NCBI RefSeq assembly: GCF_003851885.1
Contig: NZ_BHZE01000007.1
Location: 52,691 to 116,690, forward strand
Reading direction: 5' to 3'
From: Thermaurantimonas aggregans
GTDB lineage: Bacteria; Bacteroidota; Bacteroidia; Flavobacteriales; Schleiferiaceae
DNA: 64,000 nt
Shown here: piece by piece, positions 34,630-44,871 of the stretch
How positions within the stretch are numbered: position 1 is the first letter of the stretch
How the letters are laid out: the number at the start of each line of letters is the position of its first letter
Position numbers and translations under genes: made by a program
The notes under the pieces: generated by a model
Databases searched by the model: none
Seen by the model: the letters and a program-made list of their open reading frames with translations, nothing else
What the model was told of the DNA's origin: nothing

Positions 34630-36231
34630 CTATTGAATAACTACCTTTTTAGTGTACCATTCGTTTTCCATCAAAAGCCGAACGAAATAAACTCCTTTTG
34701 GCAAGTGTTCGGTGCGCACGGTGTGGAAGGATTCGTAGGGGGCATTTACGTGTACCACTCTTCCGGTCATATCTACCAACTCAATTTTTTCAATAGGCTT
34801 AGGTGTACTTAGGCTAAAGTGTGTGGTGGCCGGATTAGGATACATGATGATTTTAGTATCTATACTATTTTCATCCACACTTACGGGAATTTGATATCCC
34901 TTAGTCGTGAGCATCTTAGCGATTCTCGGAGCGATGAAGCCCATTACCGAGTCAATATAGGCAAGTGATTGAGCTTTAATGTTCGGGTTAGTTTCATTAG
35001 CGCTAAGAGGGTCATTCGGATCCCACCAATCCCAGGGGTTAGAATTCACGCGGAAAGGAAGAGCGGGATTGGGAGGTGGAATATCAAACGGCAGGATGTG
35101 ATGGATCTGTCCTGGATTAAGTGTAGCATTTGCGCGCGCTTTCAGACTAATGGGATCATTCCAATTGGTTGTAAGTATAGCATTATTTCCTATTTGATTT
35201 GAAAGTCGAACAGCAGTGTGGCTACCAGCTACGCTAACAACAGGGTAAAATTGACCCGCGATCGGAACATTTACCATACCCGAAATGTAAGGAGCAAAGA
35301 AATCTTGAACCACATGCACTGAAACAATAGGTGGGTCTCCCGCTTCTAACCAGGTAGAGTCTCCTAGCGCACCACCAAGATTCACAGTCATTGCTACATC
35401 AGAAGGAACACCCGGAAAGTTTTCATAATTCCTGCCTCTTTTTGTCATGTCGATTTGAGGCAAACCCAGTGGAGTTTGCTGGCCAGTAAGGGTCACTTTT
35501 CCTCCGAAACCATTCCAATCGCCCACCACTGAAGTATCTACATACATATCACCTGCTTGTACCGGATATCCGAAAAGTCCGGTAGAGCTCGCGTTATCGT
35601 ATTTAAATTTATCAAGCTGAAGCTCAGTGTACTTGTTCAGCGTGCCGTAGGCCAAAGTAATGTATCCACCTGATCCCTGACCCAGAAGTGTTATAGCATT
35701 TGGATTGATTTTAAAGGGATTGCCTTGACCTAATACCGAGGCTCGAAGAAATCTGACCATTGTTTTTGCGTCTTGAATGGCATAGTACACAGCCAATAAG
35801 TTAGTTCCACGACGCAGGTCTAAGTCAGTACTGTTAGCTAACCAGCCAACACGATAGGTTGCAGATATAGCTACATAACCCATCTTTGCAAAACGGCGGC
35901 AAATTTCTACAGCTGCACTATCTGTCTTGTCGCCCATCGGGCTTGCTAATCCCTTGGGAAGAAAGCTCCCCGTATGGAAGTATACGATTACAGGACGATT
36001 CGTTACATTGTCCACACTAGTATCGGGCATATAGACATCACAGCGCAGAGGCAGTAGCTGAGGCCCTCCAATTGATGCCGGAGCGTAGGCAAAAAAGTTG
36101 ATACCGTAGTTAACATTGCTCATCACACTAATTTGAGCATCGGTAAACACGGGTTCTAAATATCGCACTTGCGCTTCTGATAAATAAGAAGTAACCAGAA
36201 GAGCAAGCAGAAGTCGTAGTGATTTTTTCAT
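34630..36231 (-). CDS. T9SS-secreted alpha/beta-hydrolase-like protein
   Basis: 533 residues: signal peptide (ends about SEAQ), an alpha/beta-hydrolase domain resembling carboxylesterases (RPVIVYFHTGSFLPKG as the oxyanion loop, YVAISATYRVGW), and a C-terminal type A T9SS sorting domain (YPNPATTHFSLS ... GVYFVRLLMENEWYTKKVVIQ). The nucleophile elbow reads GQGSGGY (residues 184-190). Aligned on the GESAGGY elbow of esterases, Gly186 sits at the nucleophile and Ser187 one place later, so activity is uncertain. It follows the TonB receptor gene by 46 bases. Confidence 0.8.
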   Translation of the reverse strand: MKKSLRLLLALLVTSYLSEAQVRYLEPVFTDAQISVMSNVNYGINFFAYAPASIGGPQLLPLRCDVYMPDTSVDNVTNRPVIVYFHTGSFLPKGLASPMGDKTDSAAVEICRRFAKMGYVAISATYRVGWLANSTDLDLRRGTNLLAVYYAIQDAKTMVRFLRASVLGQGNPFKINPNAITLLGQGSGGYITLAYGTLNKYTELQLDKFKYDNASSTGLFGYPVQAGDMYVDTSVVGDWNGFGGKVTLTGQQTPLGLPQIDMTKRGRNYENFPGVPSDVAMTVNLGGALGDSTWLEAGDPPIVSVHVVQDFFAPYISGMVNVPIAGQFYPVVSVAGSHTAVRLSNQIGNNAILTTNWNDPISLKARANATLNPGQIHHILPFDIPPPNPALPFRVNSNPWDWWDPNDPLSANETNPNIKAQSLAYIDSVMGFIAPRIAKMLTTKGYQIPVSVDENSIDTKIIMYPNPATTHFSLSTPKPIEKIELVDMTGRVVHVNAPYESFHTVRTEHLPKGVYFVRLLMENEWYTKKVVIQ

Positions 36232-36276
36232 AGAGGTTAAATTTAAATTAAACTTTTACGAAGGTATAACAATTTT

Positions 36277-39108
36277 TTAAAAGTCAACTACTGCTGAAAA
36301 ATAGGCCAATCTTCCCACCCTAGGGCCTCCAAAAACCATAAACACTTTATTGTTAAGCAGATTGGTGCCTCCCAGCTTAAAGGTGGTCTTCCACTTCTTC
36401 ACAAAGTAATTGGCCTGTGCATCTAACATATCATAACTATCAATACTACCTGTAAACTGGGGTGATCCCTCAAATAAGAACCCTTGAATCCAACGATAGT
36501 TTACACTGTAACCAAATAAATTTTGACTTGTAGATTTTAACTTTAAATCTCTGGCATTTAATCCGATGTTGTACTTGTGCTCTGTCGTATTAAAAGCCGG
36601 AATAATGGGGTCGTCGGTGGCAGTATTAAGGACATTCCAAGTGTAGTTACCTGTGAGTGTGTAGTTATCCCAAAAGTAGTAGTTGGCACCGACTGAAAAT
36701 CCTTGAGTGGTAACTCGATCGCGAGCATTTGCTGCTACCCTGTATGCCTGTACAGACGAAACACGGTCAATTGCAGTCTGGCCATCGGCTTGAATCATTA
36801 GACCGATATTAAAACCGATAAAATCTTGATACCACGAGTAGTAATAATTCATATCGAGGAAGAGCCTGTCAAACAGGGTAGTTCTATAGCCCACTTCTGC
36901 TGTTTGTACGCGTTCGGGCCTAATAGGTGCTACATTGTAGTAATCAAATTCATGCTCTAATCTTCCTTGCTGATTTTTCTTGAGATACTCCTGTAAGTTC
37001 TCAGGCGAAACAAGACTATCAACACCATTCAAATTGCCAAGCAAAATGGCTCTGCCGACATTGTAGTACAAATACTGGTCTTGAAGTGTTGGGTTTCGAA
37101 TTGCCGATGACAGACTTACACGTAAGGTGTTGAGCTTATCTATCTGGTACACCCAAGACAATGCTGGACTCAACAGAAATGGGAAGTTTTGGTTCTTGTC
37201 TAATCGTATCGTAAAATTGAATTTATGTTTGTCTTCAAAAAATTTTTTCTCAATCCCAGCATAAACACCGAATTCGAAATTGGTAATCCGATTGTAACTA
37301 AGAGCTGTGCTGTCGTATACTAATCGACCGTTTGGAAGCGTATCAACCACGAAACGATCATAACGCATAGAATCGCTAAAAATGTTTCCTCGTGAGTTTG
37401 GCACATATAGTCGCATATTCCCACCAGCTACCAGGTGATATGACTTAACATCCCACTCATACTGGCCATGTAAATGATACAAAGCCGAACGATCGAAGAA
37501 TTTGGTGCCACCCTCTGCAAATGTCCGTGAAGTAAAATAGGTAAAAAGTGAATCGAACTGCCGGGTACCAGGTATCAAAGGTCCACCAAAGAACTGATCG
37601 ACGCGTTGCCGATTTCGATTGTGTAATTGACGCAAAGTGTCCTGGTTATAAGCTAAATACTCCTGATATTGCTGCAGCCAAAGTTCACGTTCAGTGAACC
37701 AGTTTGCTGTTGGGTATTTCGGAAGACTCTGGGCTGTGTTAGCTTCAAAAGAATTCCAGAACGACCTGTAACGCTCTCCCCAAGCATTATCTGAAACGAG
37801 AGCATTTTGCATTCGTAAAGCAGTGAAGTAAGCGTCATAAGAGTTTCCCGCATCTTCATTAGTAGAGTAAGCTCGTATAAAAAATTTGTTTTTCTTTCGA
37901 AACTCTATTCTGTTTTGATAAAATTTGATGTCTTTGAGTGAATATCTATTGTCACCTTGATAAACTGTGGTACCATATCCAAAGTTAGAGGCAAGTATCA
38001 GCTCCCTTTCATTACTGAACTTATGATGAAGTGATAAGGCCAATTTAAGGTTGCGAGTGTTATAATCGACCAGATAAACCTCTTCAATTCCTGTGCGGTA
38101 GAATCGATCCAATCCGGGATAAGTTCTGGGTTGTTGCCCATCGTCAAACATTTGTTCATCGCCATACCGGTTTACAGCATCATACCATCCCGGATTTTTA
38201 ATTCCCCTTTCCGATTGTTCCGTTGGACTGTAATTGTCTGCTACCCAATCATTTGCTTGCAGGTAAAATGCATTGAATTTAATGGCCACCTTGTCATTTC
38301 CTTTTTTATCCTTAAAAACACGTGCATGCCTTAAGGCGATTTCATTCAAGTTGCGTTCCCCAGTCTTAAAGGATACGCTCGTTCCAGGAAACAGAAAGGG
38401 ATCCTTTGTCGTCATTGAAATTACGCCATTAAAGGCGTTGGGACCATAGAAGGCCGATGAAGCCCCGGCGATGATATCGACATTCAACACATCGAGGTCC
38501 GATGCGCCTAAGAAATTTCCCAAAGAGAAATTCAAACCGGGTGCTTGGTTATCGACTCCATCTATGATTTGAAGAGAACGAACCGGCGAGGTGCTGTTGA
38601 AGCCACGGGTATTTATGATTTTAAAACCCAGCGAGGCTGCCGTGAGGTCAACTCCCTTTAATGAGCCTAATCCGTCGTAAAAAGATGCAGCGGGTGTTTC
38701 TTTAATAGCCAAGGCATCCATGGCTTCAACGGTTAGAGCACTTTCCTTTTGCTTGTCTGAAAGCCGCTGTTCTACCACACTGACCTCACTTAGCATTACT
38801 TTATCTTCGTCGAGATCAATGGTATAGTTACCTGATTTTTTTATTTCTAAGCGTTTTGTTTTGTATCCCACAAAGCTCACCTCAAGTGTTACGGGTAGAG
38901 AACCTTTGTGTTCAAGCACAAATCTGCCACTCATGTCAGTTGAGGTACCTTTGCCTGTTTCTTTTATTACGACGTTTGCCCCGGGTATGGCTTCTCTGTC
39001 TTTAGAGTCTCTTACGGTACCGCTAATTTTCTCTTGGGCAACGGCTGTTTGTACGTAAAAAATCAGGCTAACGAATCCGATTTTTCCTAGAAAGGTCTTG
39101 ATCCTCAA
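36277..39108 (-). CDS. TonB-dependent outer-membrane receptor with carboxypeptidase-like N-terminal domain
   Basis: 943 residues, from TTG 39108 (no ATG near; the signal peptide MRIKTFLGK... ends VAQ). The N-terminal extension is a carboxypeptidase-like regulatory domain (about 25-105: ISGTVRDSKDREAIPGANV). The plug domain (about 125-245) has GFNSTSPVRSLQIIDGVD and ASSAFYGPNAFNGVIS. The rest is the 22-strand barrel, ending in YFSAVVDF. There is no SusD gene, so it is not a standard polysaccharide utilisation locus. The downstream gene is the T9SS hydrolase on the same transcript. The ligand is unknown. Confidence 0.88.
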   Translation of the reverse strand: MRIKTFLGKIGFVSLIFYVQTAVAQEKISGTVRDSKDREAIPGANVVIKETGKGTSTDMSGRFVLEHKGSLPVTLEVSFVGYKTKRLEIKKSGNYTIDLDEDKVMLSEVSVVEQRLSDKQKESALTVEAMDALAIKETPAASFYDGLGSLKGVDLTAASLGFKIINTRGFNSTSPVRSLQIIDGVDNQAPGLNFSLGNFLGASDLDVLNVDIIAGASSAFYGPNAFNGVISMTTKDPFLFPGTSVSFKTGERNLNEIALRHARVFKDKKGNDKVAIKFNAFYLQANDWVADNYSPTEQSERGIKNPGWYDAVNRYGDEQMFDDGQQPRTYPGLDRFYRTGIEEVYLVDYNTRNLKLALSLHHKFSNERELILASNFGYGTTVYQGDNRYSLKDIKFYQNRIEFRKKNKFFIRAYSTNEDAGNSYDAYFTALRMQNALVSDNAWGERYRSFWNSFEANTAQSLPKYPTANWFTERELWLQQYQEYLAYNQDTLRQLHNRNRQRVDQFFGGPLIPGTRQFDSLFTYFTSRTFAEGGTKFFDRSALYHLHGQYEWDVKSYHLVAGGNMRLYVPNSRGNIFSDSMRYDRFVVDTLPNGRLVYDSTALSYNRITNFEFGVYAGIEKKFFEDKHKFNFTIRLDKNQNFPFLLSPALSWVYQIDKLNTLRVSLSSAIRNPTLQDQYLYYNVGRAILLGNLNGVDSLVSPENLQEYLKKNQQGRLEHEFDYYNVAPIRPERVQTAEVGYRTTLFDRLFLDMNYYYSWYQDFIGFNIGLMIQADGQTAIDRVSSVQAYRVAANARDRVTTQGFSVGANYYFWDNYTLTGNYTWNVLNTATDDPIIPAFNTTEHKYNIGLNARDLKLKSTSQNLFGYSVNYRWIQGFLFEGSPQFTGSIDSYDMLDAQANYFVKKWKTTFKLGGTNLLNNKVFMVFGGPRVGRLAYFSAVVDF

Positions 39109-39181
39109 CGTTTCAAAAAATTTTTATAAAACTTTAGAAATTCCTGCAATCATAAGGATTTTTTAAAAAATGCGAAACCGT

Positions 39182-39189
39182 TAAATTTG
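39182..39189 (+). promoter_or_regulatory. Candidate -7 element for the 51-aa membrane protein
   Basis: TAAATTTG matches TAnnTTTG, 41 bases before ATG 39230. Confidence 0.35.
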
Positions 39190-39229
39190 TTTATTATTTC
39201 TATTGAAAACTGACAAAAATCCTAAAATT

Positions 39230-39385
39230 ATGCTCATTGATACGCTCTTGATGCTTGCTGTGCTTACTCTTCCACTTTTAGCCGGTGCATTTATGGTCTG
39301 GTTTATGTCAACCGGTAGAGGCAATCCTGCTCCTACCCAAGACGAAATAGAAACTTATAAGAAGAACCAGTCAAATAATGCTTAG
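39230..39385 (+). CDS. Small single-pass membrane protein, unknown
   Basis: 51 residues from ATG 39230; a TTG at 39203 would add nine residues. One hydrophobic segment (about residues 3-26: LIDTLLMLAVLTLPLLAGAF) is followed by a short polar tail rich in Asn, Gln and Lys. It is not a domain I recognise. A -7 promoter element lies upstream and an inverted repeat 64 bases downstream. A real gene is plausible but not proven by length alone. Confidence 0.5.
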   Translation: MLIDTLLMLAVLTLPLLAGAFMVWFMSTGRGNPAPTQDEIETYKKNQSNNA

Positions 39386-39448
39386 CTAATTAACGGATTT
39401 TTACAATCTACATTAACAAATTATTCATTGCTAATGAATGTCTTGCAG

Positions 39449-39479
39449 ATCAGTTTGTGTACATAGTACACGATCTGAT
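39449..39479. promoter_or_regulatory. Interrupted inverted repeat upstream of gdhA
   Basis: Outer arms ATCAG/CTGAT (39449-39453 and 39475-39479) and inner arms GTGTAC/GTACAC (39457-39462 and 39466-39471) are arranged symmetrically around 39464. It lies about 40 bases upstream of the gdhA -7 element. It is not followed by a U-tract, so an operator or a structured RNA is more likely than a terminator. Confidence 0.4.
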
Positions 39480-39517
39480 TTGTCAAAATTTTCCGTTTTT
39501 AAAATACCGCACGTCAA

Positions 39518-39525
39518 TACATTTG
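39518..39525 (+). promoter_or_regulatory. Candidate -7 element for gdhA
   Basis: TACATTTG matches TAnnTTTG, 26 bases before the gdhA ATG. Confidence 0.4.
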
Positions 39526-39545
39526 CCCAGTTTTTTTAACTCTAA

Positions 39546-40904
<1,359 letters not shown>

Positions 40905-40923
40905 TAATGTTAACCTTTAAAAA

Positions 40924-40960
40924 TAAAAAAACCGCCTGGAATTCAGGCGGTTTTCTTTTT
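40924..40960. terminator. Bidirectional intrinsic terminator between gdhA and hpf
   Basis: Stem ACCGCCTG/CAGGCGGT with loop GAATT, with A-runs to the left and a T-run to the right, so it can act for both converging genes. Confidence 0.88.
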
Positions 40961-40974
40961 TATGGTCAGTGAAA

Positions 40975-41274
40975 TTAGGCCATTTTCACCTTTTCCTTTT
41001 CTTTTCTCAGTTGTCTAGAGAGCACTTCCGTACACAAATCTGTAGCTTCTTCAAATGAAGAGGCTATCTTTTTTACCACCAAGTCGTTACCCGGGACGTT
41101 TACTTTAATTTCAACGATTTTGTTTTCACGGGTATTGGTGTTTTCCAGCTTGAGATAGACATCAGCATCTACGACTCTGTCGTAAAAAGTGTCTAGTTTA
41201 TCCATTTTTTTTTGAATAAAGTTGATCAGCTTCTGATCAGCTGTGAAGTGCACGGATTGAATTCTGACTACCAT
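40975..41274 (-). CDS. hpf: Ribosome hibernation-promoting factor, short form (HPF/YfiA)
   Basis: 99 residues, the short form without the C-terminal dimerisation domain. It has the beta-alpha-beta core (VVRIQSVHFTADQKLINFIQKKMDKL) and the ribosome-binding pattern. It binds the decoding centre and inactivates ribosomes in stationary phase. It is the last gene of rpsU-xerC-hpf, a linkage common in this phylum and one that joins ribosome assembly and chromosome resolution. Confidence 0.92.
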   Translation of the reverse strand: MVVRIQSVHFTADQKLINFIQKKMDKLDTFYDRVVDADVYLKLENTNTRENKIVEIKVNVPGNDLVVKKIASSFEEATDLCTEVLSRQLRKEKEKVKMA

Positions 41275-41286
41275 AGCGCTTGAAAT

Positions 41287-42180
41287 TTAGTTGCTTCGCG
41301 GATGGAAGCGGTTATACACTGATTTGAGTTTGCTTACGTCATTCTGAGTGTACACCTGTGTAGCCGCAAGGCTGCTGTGGCCGAGCAACTCTCTAATGCT
41401 TCGGAGATCAGCTCCCCTGCTAAGCATGTGAGTGGCAAAGGCGTGACGCAACATGTGCGGACTCTTTTGATGTACATCAGTGACTGCACTAAGGTAGGAC
41501 TTAACAATTACATAAACAAGGCTTTTGTTCACTTTTTTGCCTTTTTTCGTTAAAAAAAAGGCTGTATCGTCTTTTGTAGTAAGTTTTTCTCTGAATGATA
41601 TGTAGACAGACAAAAGTTCCTTTAAATAGTCATTTAAAGGCACGATACGCTGCTTGCTTCCCTTACCTGTAACTTTAATGCTTGCAGCACTTAAATCCAC
41701 ATCACCTAAGGTAAGATCAATCAACTCTTGACGGCGAATACCCGTACCATAGAGCAGCTCAATGATGCAAAAATCGCGAACAGTCTCAAAATCAAGTTCC
41801 CGAGTATTCCCTAGTTCTACGGATTCAAGTTTTGCCAGTTCTGCCTCCTTGGGAATGTCTTTGACTCTACGTGGGAGCTTTGGTCTAACAACTAAATTTG
41901 TGGGAACTGAGGAGATGTATTTATTTTTTTTCAAAAACCTGAACAGAGCTTGAAGCGCTGACAACTTTCGACGAATGCTCGAAGGCTTCAGTTCTAATTT
42001 AGAAAGATATGCAGCATAGTGGCGTATTTGCTTGGGGTTGAATTGTGTAAGATCTTGATTTTCAAAATAGGTTAGAAATGCTTCAATATCCCTTCTGTAT
42101 GCTTCTAAAGTATGGATTGAGCGATTTTTTACTTTTTCTAAATATTCAAAAAAATCGTTTAACAGTACTTGGTTTGACAT
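41287..42180 (-). CDS. xerC: Tyrosine recombinase XerC-like
   Basis: 297 residues from ATG 42180. It resolves chromosome dimers at dif with its partner. The catalytic set is complete: Arg in GTGIRRQEL, Lys in TGKGSKQRIVPL, HxxR in HMLRHAFATHML, His in LGHSSLAATQ and nucleophile Tyr in QVYTQ. There is an N-terminal SAM-like DNA-binding domain (about 1-90). It could be XerC or XerD; in this phylum the neighbours are the usual rpsU/hpf set. A hairpin separates it from rpsU. Confidence 0.88.
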   Translation of the reverse strand: MSNQVLLNDFFEYLEKVKNRSIHTLEAYRRDIEAFLTYFENQDLTQFNPKQIRHYAAYLSKLELKPSSIRRKLSALQALFRFLKKNKYISSVPTNLVVRPKLPRRVKDIPKEAELAKLESVELGNTRELDFETVRDFCIIELLYGTGIRRQELIDLTLGDVDLSAASIKVTGKGSKQRIVPLNDYLKELLSVYISFREKLTTKDDTAFFLTKKGKKVNKSLVYVIVKSYLSAVTDVHQKSPHMLRHAFATHMLSRGADLRSIRELLGHSSLAATQVYTQNDVSKLKSVYNRFHPRSN

Positions 42181-42190
42181 AAAACACAAA

Positions 42191-42213
42191 TAGCCGGCCT
42201 AAGAGACCGGCTA
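42191..42213 (-). terminator. Hairpin between rpsU and xerC, possible attenuator
   Basis: Stem TAGCCGG/CCGGCTA (7 bp) with a 9-base loop, followed on the minus strand by TTTGTGTTTT. This is a modest T-tract, so partial termination that keeps S21 expression above xerC is plausible. Confidence 0.6.
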
Positions 42214-42234
42214 AAATACTTCAAAACCCGATAT

Positions 42235-42429
42235 TTATGCTTCTTGTTGACTTCTGATTTTTTGCGTGAAGATAGCTTTCAACACCTGATTTCTTCTACG
42301 TACAGACGGCTTGGTGTAGTGCTGCTTCTCGCGGAGAATGCGCACGATGCCTAGTTTGTCAAACTTCTTTTTATAGCGCTTCAGCGCTTTGTCAATGCTT
42401 TCGCCTTCTTTTACAGTTATGTGAATCAT
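42235..42429 (-). CDS. rpsU: 30S ribosomal protein S21
   Basis: 64 residues, basic, with the S21 pattern ITVKEGESIDKALKRYKKK and a Lys/Arg-rich C-terminus. It is part of the 30S subunit near the 16S 3' end. It has its own promoter and a downstream hairpin, heading the xerC-hpf transcript. Confidence 0.97.
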   Translation of the reverse strand: MIHITVKEGESIDKALKRYKKKFDKLGIVRILREKQHYTKPSVRRRNQVLKAIFTQKIRSQQEA

Positions 42430-42460
42430 GCTGTGACAATATCCTGTGTTAATTGGGGCG

Positions 42461-42490
42461 CAAATGTATGAATAAATTTTTTATCAACAA
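42461..42490 (-). promoter_or_regulatory. Bacteroidota-type promoter of rpsU
   Basis: On the minus strand TTG (42488-42490), a 19-base spacer and TACATTTG (42461-42468) give a good -33/-7 pair, 31 bases before the ATG. Confidence 0.6.
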
Positions 42491-42492
42491 GA

Positions 42493-43653
42493 TTATTTTA
42501 AAATATTTCTTGAAATCACAAGTCTTTGAATTTCAGATGTTCCCTCGCCAATGGTGCAAAGCTTGCAGTCGCGGTAATATTTTTCTACAGGAAAATCTTT
42601 GGTGAATCCATAGCCACCAAAGATTTGCACGGCTTCGTTAGCTACACGCACACACACTTCAGAGGCATATAGTTTAGCCATTGCGCCTTCTTTCGTCACT
42701 TTCATTCCATTGTTTTTCAAGTAAGCAGCGTTATAAGTAAGCAACTCTGCGGCTTCGATCTGAGTGGCCATATCAGCCAACTTAAACGCAATGGCCTGGA
42801 ACTGAGAGATGGGCTTGCCAAATTGAACGCGTTCTTTTGAATACTTCAGGGCGGCTTCATAAGCTCCTTTAGCAATGCCTACGGAAAGTGCAGCGATTGA
42901 GATTCTTCCGCCATCGAGTATTTTCATTGCCTGTATAAAACCTTCGCCCTCATTGCCAAGCATTTGGGAGTGATGTACTCGACAGTTGTCAAAAATCAGC
43001 TCTGCGGTTTCCGAGGCACGCATGCCAAGTTTGTTTTCTTTTTTACCCGCATAAAAACCTGGTGTACCCTTTTCAATAATAAAGGCTGACATGCCATGTG
43101 AGTCCCCCTTCTCTCCAGTACGAACAATCACTACGGCTACATTACCTGATTTTCCATGGGTGATGAAATTTTTCGAGCCATTGATCACCCAGTAATCGCC
43201 ATCTCTCACTGCAGTAGTATTCATCCCGCCGGCATCTGAACCTGTGCCGGCTTCTGTCAATCCCCACGCACCAATCCACTGTCCGGTAGCCAATAAAGGG
43301 AGGTATTTTCTTTTCTGTTCTTCATTGCCAAACTGCAGTATATGGCCAGTACACAAGGAATTATGTGCTGCCATTGACAGACCGATGGAAGGATCGACTT
43401 TTGACAACTCAATAATAGCCGCAACATATTCATCGTATGTAAGGCCAGCTCCTCCATATTCCTCGGGTACCAAAACGCCCATCAATCCAATCTCACCGAG
43501 CTTCTGCATCACATCTACCGGAAAGTGCTGTGCCTCATCCCACTCCATCACATGCGGACGTATGTACTTTTCCGCAAAATCTCTCACTGCATCGATGATC
43601 ATCCGCTGGGTCTCGCTCATGGATAGATCAAAGGACGACTTAGTTTCTATCAT
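42493..43653 (-). CDS. Acyl-CoA dehydrogenase
   Basis: 386 residues from ATG 43653; an in-frame TTG 27 bases upstream is possible. FAD flavoenzyme that makes the first double bond in acyl-CoA oxidation. It has the three domains of the family, with signature motifs [20 protein letters not shown], and [20 protein letters not shown]. The catalytic base Glu is in IGEGTSEIQ near the C-terminus. Chain length and substrate are not decided. It is 13 bases downstream of the HhH gene. Confidence 0.92.
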   Translation of the reverse strand: MIETKSSFDLSMSETQRMIIDAVRDFAEKYIRPHVMEWDEAQHFPVDVMQKLGEIGLMGVLVPEEYGGAGLTYDEYVAAIIELSKVDPSIGLSMAAHNSLCTGHILQFGNEEQKRKYLPLLATGQWIGAWGLTEAGTGSDAGGMNTTAVRDGDYWVINGSKNFITHGKSGNVAVVIVRTGEKGDSHGMSAFIIEKGTPGFYAGKKENKLGMRASETAELIFDNCRVHHSQMLGNEGEGFIQAMKILDGGRISIAALSVGIAKGAYEAALKYSKERVQFGKPISQFQAIAFKLADMATQIEAAELLTYNAAYLKNNGMKVTKEGAMAKLYASEVCVRVANEAVQIFGGYGFTKDFPVEKYYRDCKLCTIGEGTSEIQRLVISRNILK

Positions 43654-43666
43654 AATGTCTTCTAAT

Positions 43667-44758
43667 TTAATTTTCTCCAATCGTTAAATAGGGATAAAGC
43701 TTTCCTAAATCCCTATTTTTTGCCAAAGATAATTTTTCAACCTCAGTAACAGATTGAAACAAGCGAAAGTTTTTTCTAAAGGCTACTATTTCTCTGGCTA
43801 GTCCTTTTCGAATGTATGGATGTGCGGCAAGTTCATCTTCTTCAGCACTGTTGATGTTGATTTTTTTTACATGCGCCACATTTATTTCAATCAAAGGTAA
43901 AAGAAGCTCCCATTTGAGGCTGTCAATGCCATAGACTTCTAACAGCTGGTTCACGTGCACATACCCACCCAAAGCCGTGCGATATTTCACTATTCTGCCG
44001 GCTAAAACATTTCCTATACTGGGCAATGCAGTAAGAGCAGTGCTATCAGCCGTATTCAGTTCAATTTTTACAGTGGCTTTAGCTGAGGTAATACTTTGTT
44101 TTCCATCACCGTATGCAGGCAGATCGATATAGGGCTCAAGAAGGGTATAAAAAGCAGAATCAATCCCATACAGGCGCTTGACGTCTTCTTTTGTATGAAA
44201 TACGCCTCCTCGCGACCTGTATCGAAGCAAATTGGAAATCTGCCAGGGCTTGAAACCAAGTCGGAGAAGGCTCGCAGAGTCAGCAGTATTTGGATCAAAA
44301 ACAAATAATTTGTATTTCGTTTTAGGGTTTTCTGTGGATTTCTGATTGATGACCATGTAGGGTAGATGAAAAGTTACCCAACCAGAGTCGATGTTGAAGA
44401 TTTTATATACCTCTTCAGCCTTTAAAAATTTACCTCCTTTGTTGCGATAATTGATAATTGCCTTAGCATTTTTTTCTCGCAATCCACTCTTTAGTAAATC
44501 TTCAAAACTTACTTCGTTCGGATTGAAATATCCAATAAAATGATATTCTGAATAAGAGTTTTTATTGTTGTATTTTTCTTGAAGTTCAGAAGATTTATTT
44601 GTTATTATTACTTCAAATTCAGAAGGAGGTCTGCGTTGAATATGATACTTCAAATAAAAATTGACCGCCCATAAAGAAACAATGAAAAAAAGTAAAACAA
44701 GTATTCCGCGTTCTTCTGATTTGGTAAGTTCGAACCATTCGCGGAATTTTCGCCACAT
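43667..44758 (-). CDS. Membrane-anchored helix-hairpin-helix (ComEA-like) repeat protein
   Basis: 363 residues. One membrane segment near the N-terminus (about 17-36) is followed by several helix-hairpin-helix modules with the ComEA pattern ([48 protein letters not shown]). HhH repeats usually bind DNA backbone, and ComEA is a DNA-uptake receptor. Here four modules are spread over the chain. A role in DNA binding outside the membrane is inferred only. It is part of the NSS-metS-HhH-acyl-CoA dehydrogenase run. Confidence 0.78.
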   Translation of the reverse strand: MWRKFREWFELTKSEERGILVLLFFIVSLWAVNFYLKYHIQRRPPSEFEVIITNKSSELQEKYNNKNSYSEYHFIGYFNPNEVSFEDLLKSGLREKNAKAIINYRNKGGKFLKAEEVYKIFNIDSGWVTFHLPYMVINQKSTENPKTKYKLFVFDPNTADSASLLRLGFKPWQISNLLRYRSRGGVFHTKEDVKRLYGIDSAFYTLLEPYIDLPAYGDGKQSITSAKATVKIELNTADSTALTALPSIGNVLAGRIVKYRTALGGYVHVNQLLEVYGIDSLKWELLLPLIEINVAHVKKININSAEEDELAAHPYIRKGLAREIVAFRKNFRLFQSVTEVEKLSLAKNRDLGKLYPYLTIGEN

Positions 44759-44766
44759 GTTTTACC

Positions 44767-44871
44767 TCATTTTTTAGAAGGTTTGCTCAATACTTTAATA
44801 TATAAATACAAAGTTACTCCCGTAATGAGGACCTGAGTAGTAATCATAAAAATTAGAGCAGAAGTGTTCAT
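44767..44871 (-). CDS. MetS-like small subunit of the NSS transporter
   Basis: 34 residues, beginning MNTSALIFMITTQVLITG, with a single membrane segment and a Lys-rich tail (KVLSKPSKK). The ATG overlaps the stop of the NSS transporter by four bases (ATGA), so translation is coupled. Very short one-pass subunits of this kind (MetS) are required partners of some bacterial NSS amino-acid transporters such as MetP of Corynebacterium. It was too short for simple gene finders. Confidence 0.75.
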   Translation of the reverse strand: MNTSALIFMITTQVLITGVTLYLYIKVLSKPSKK

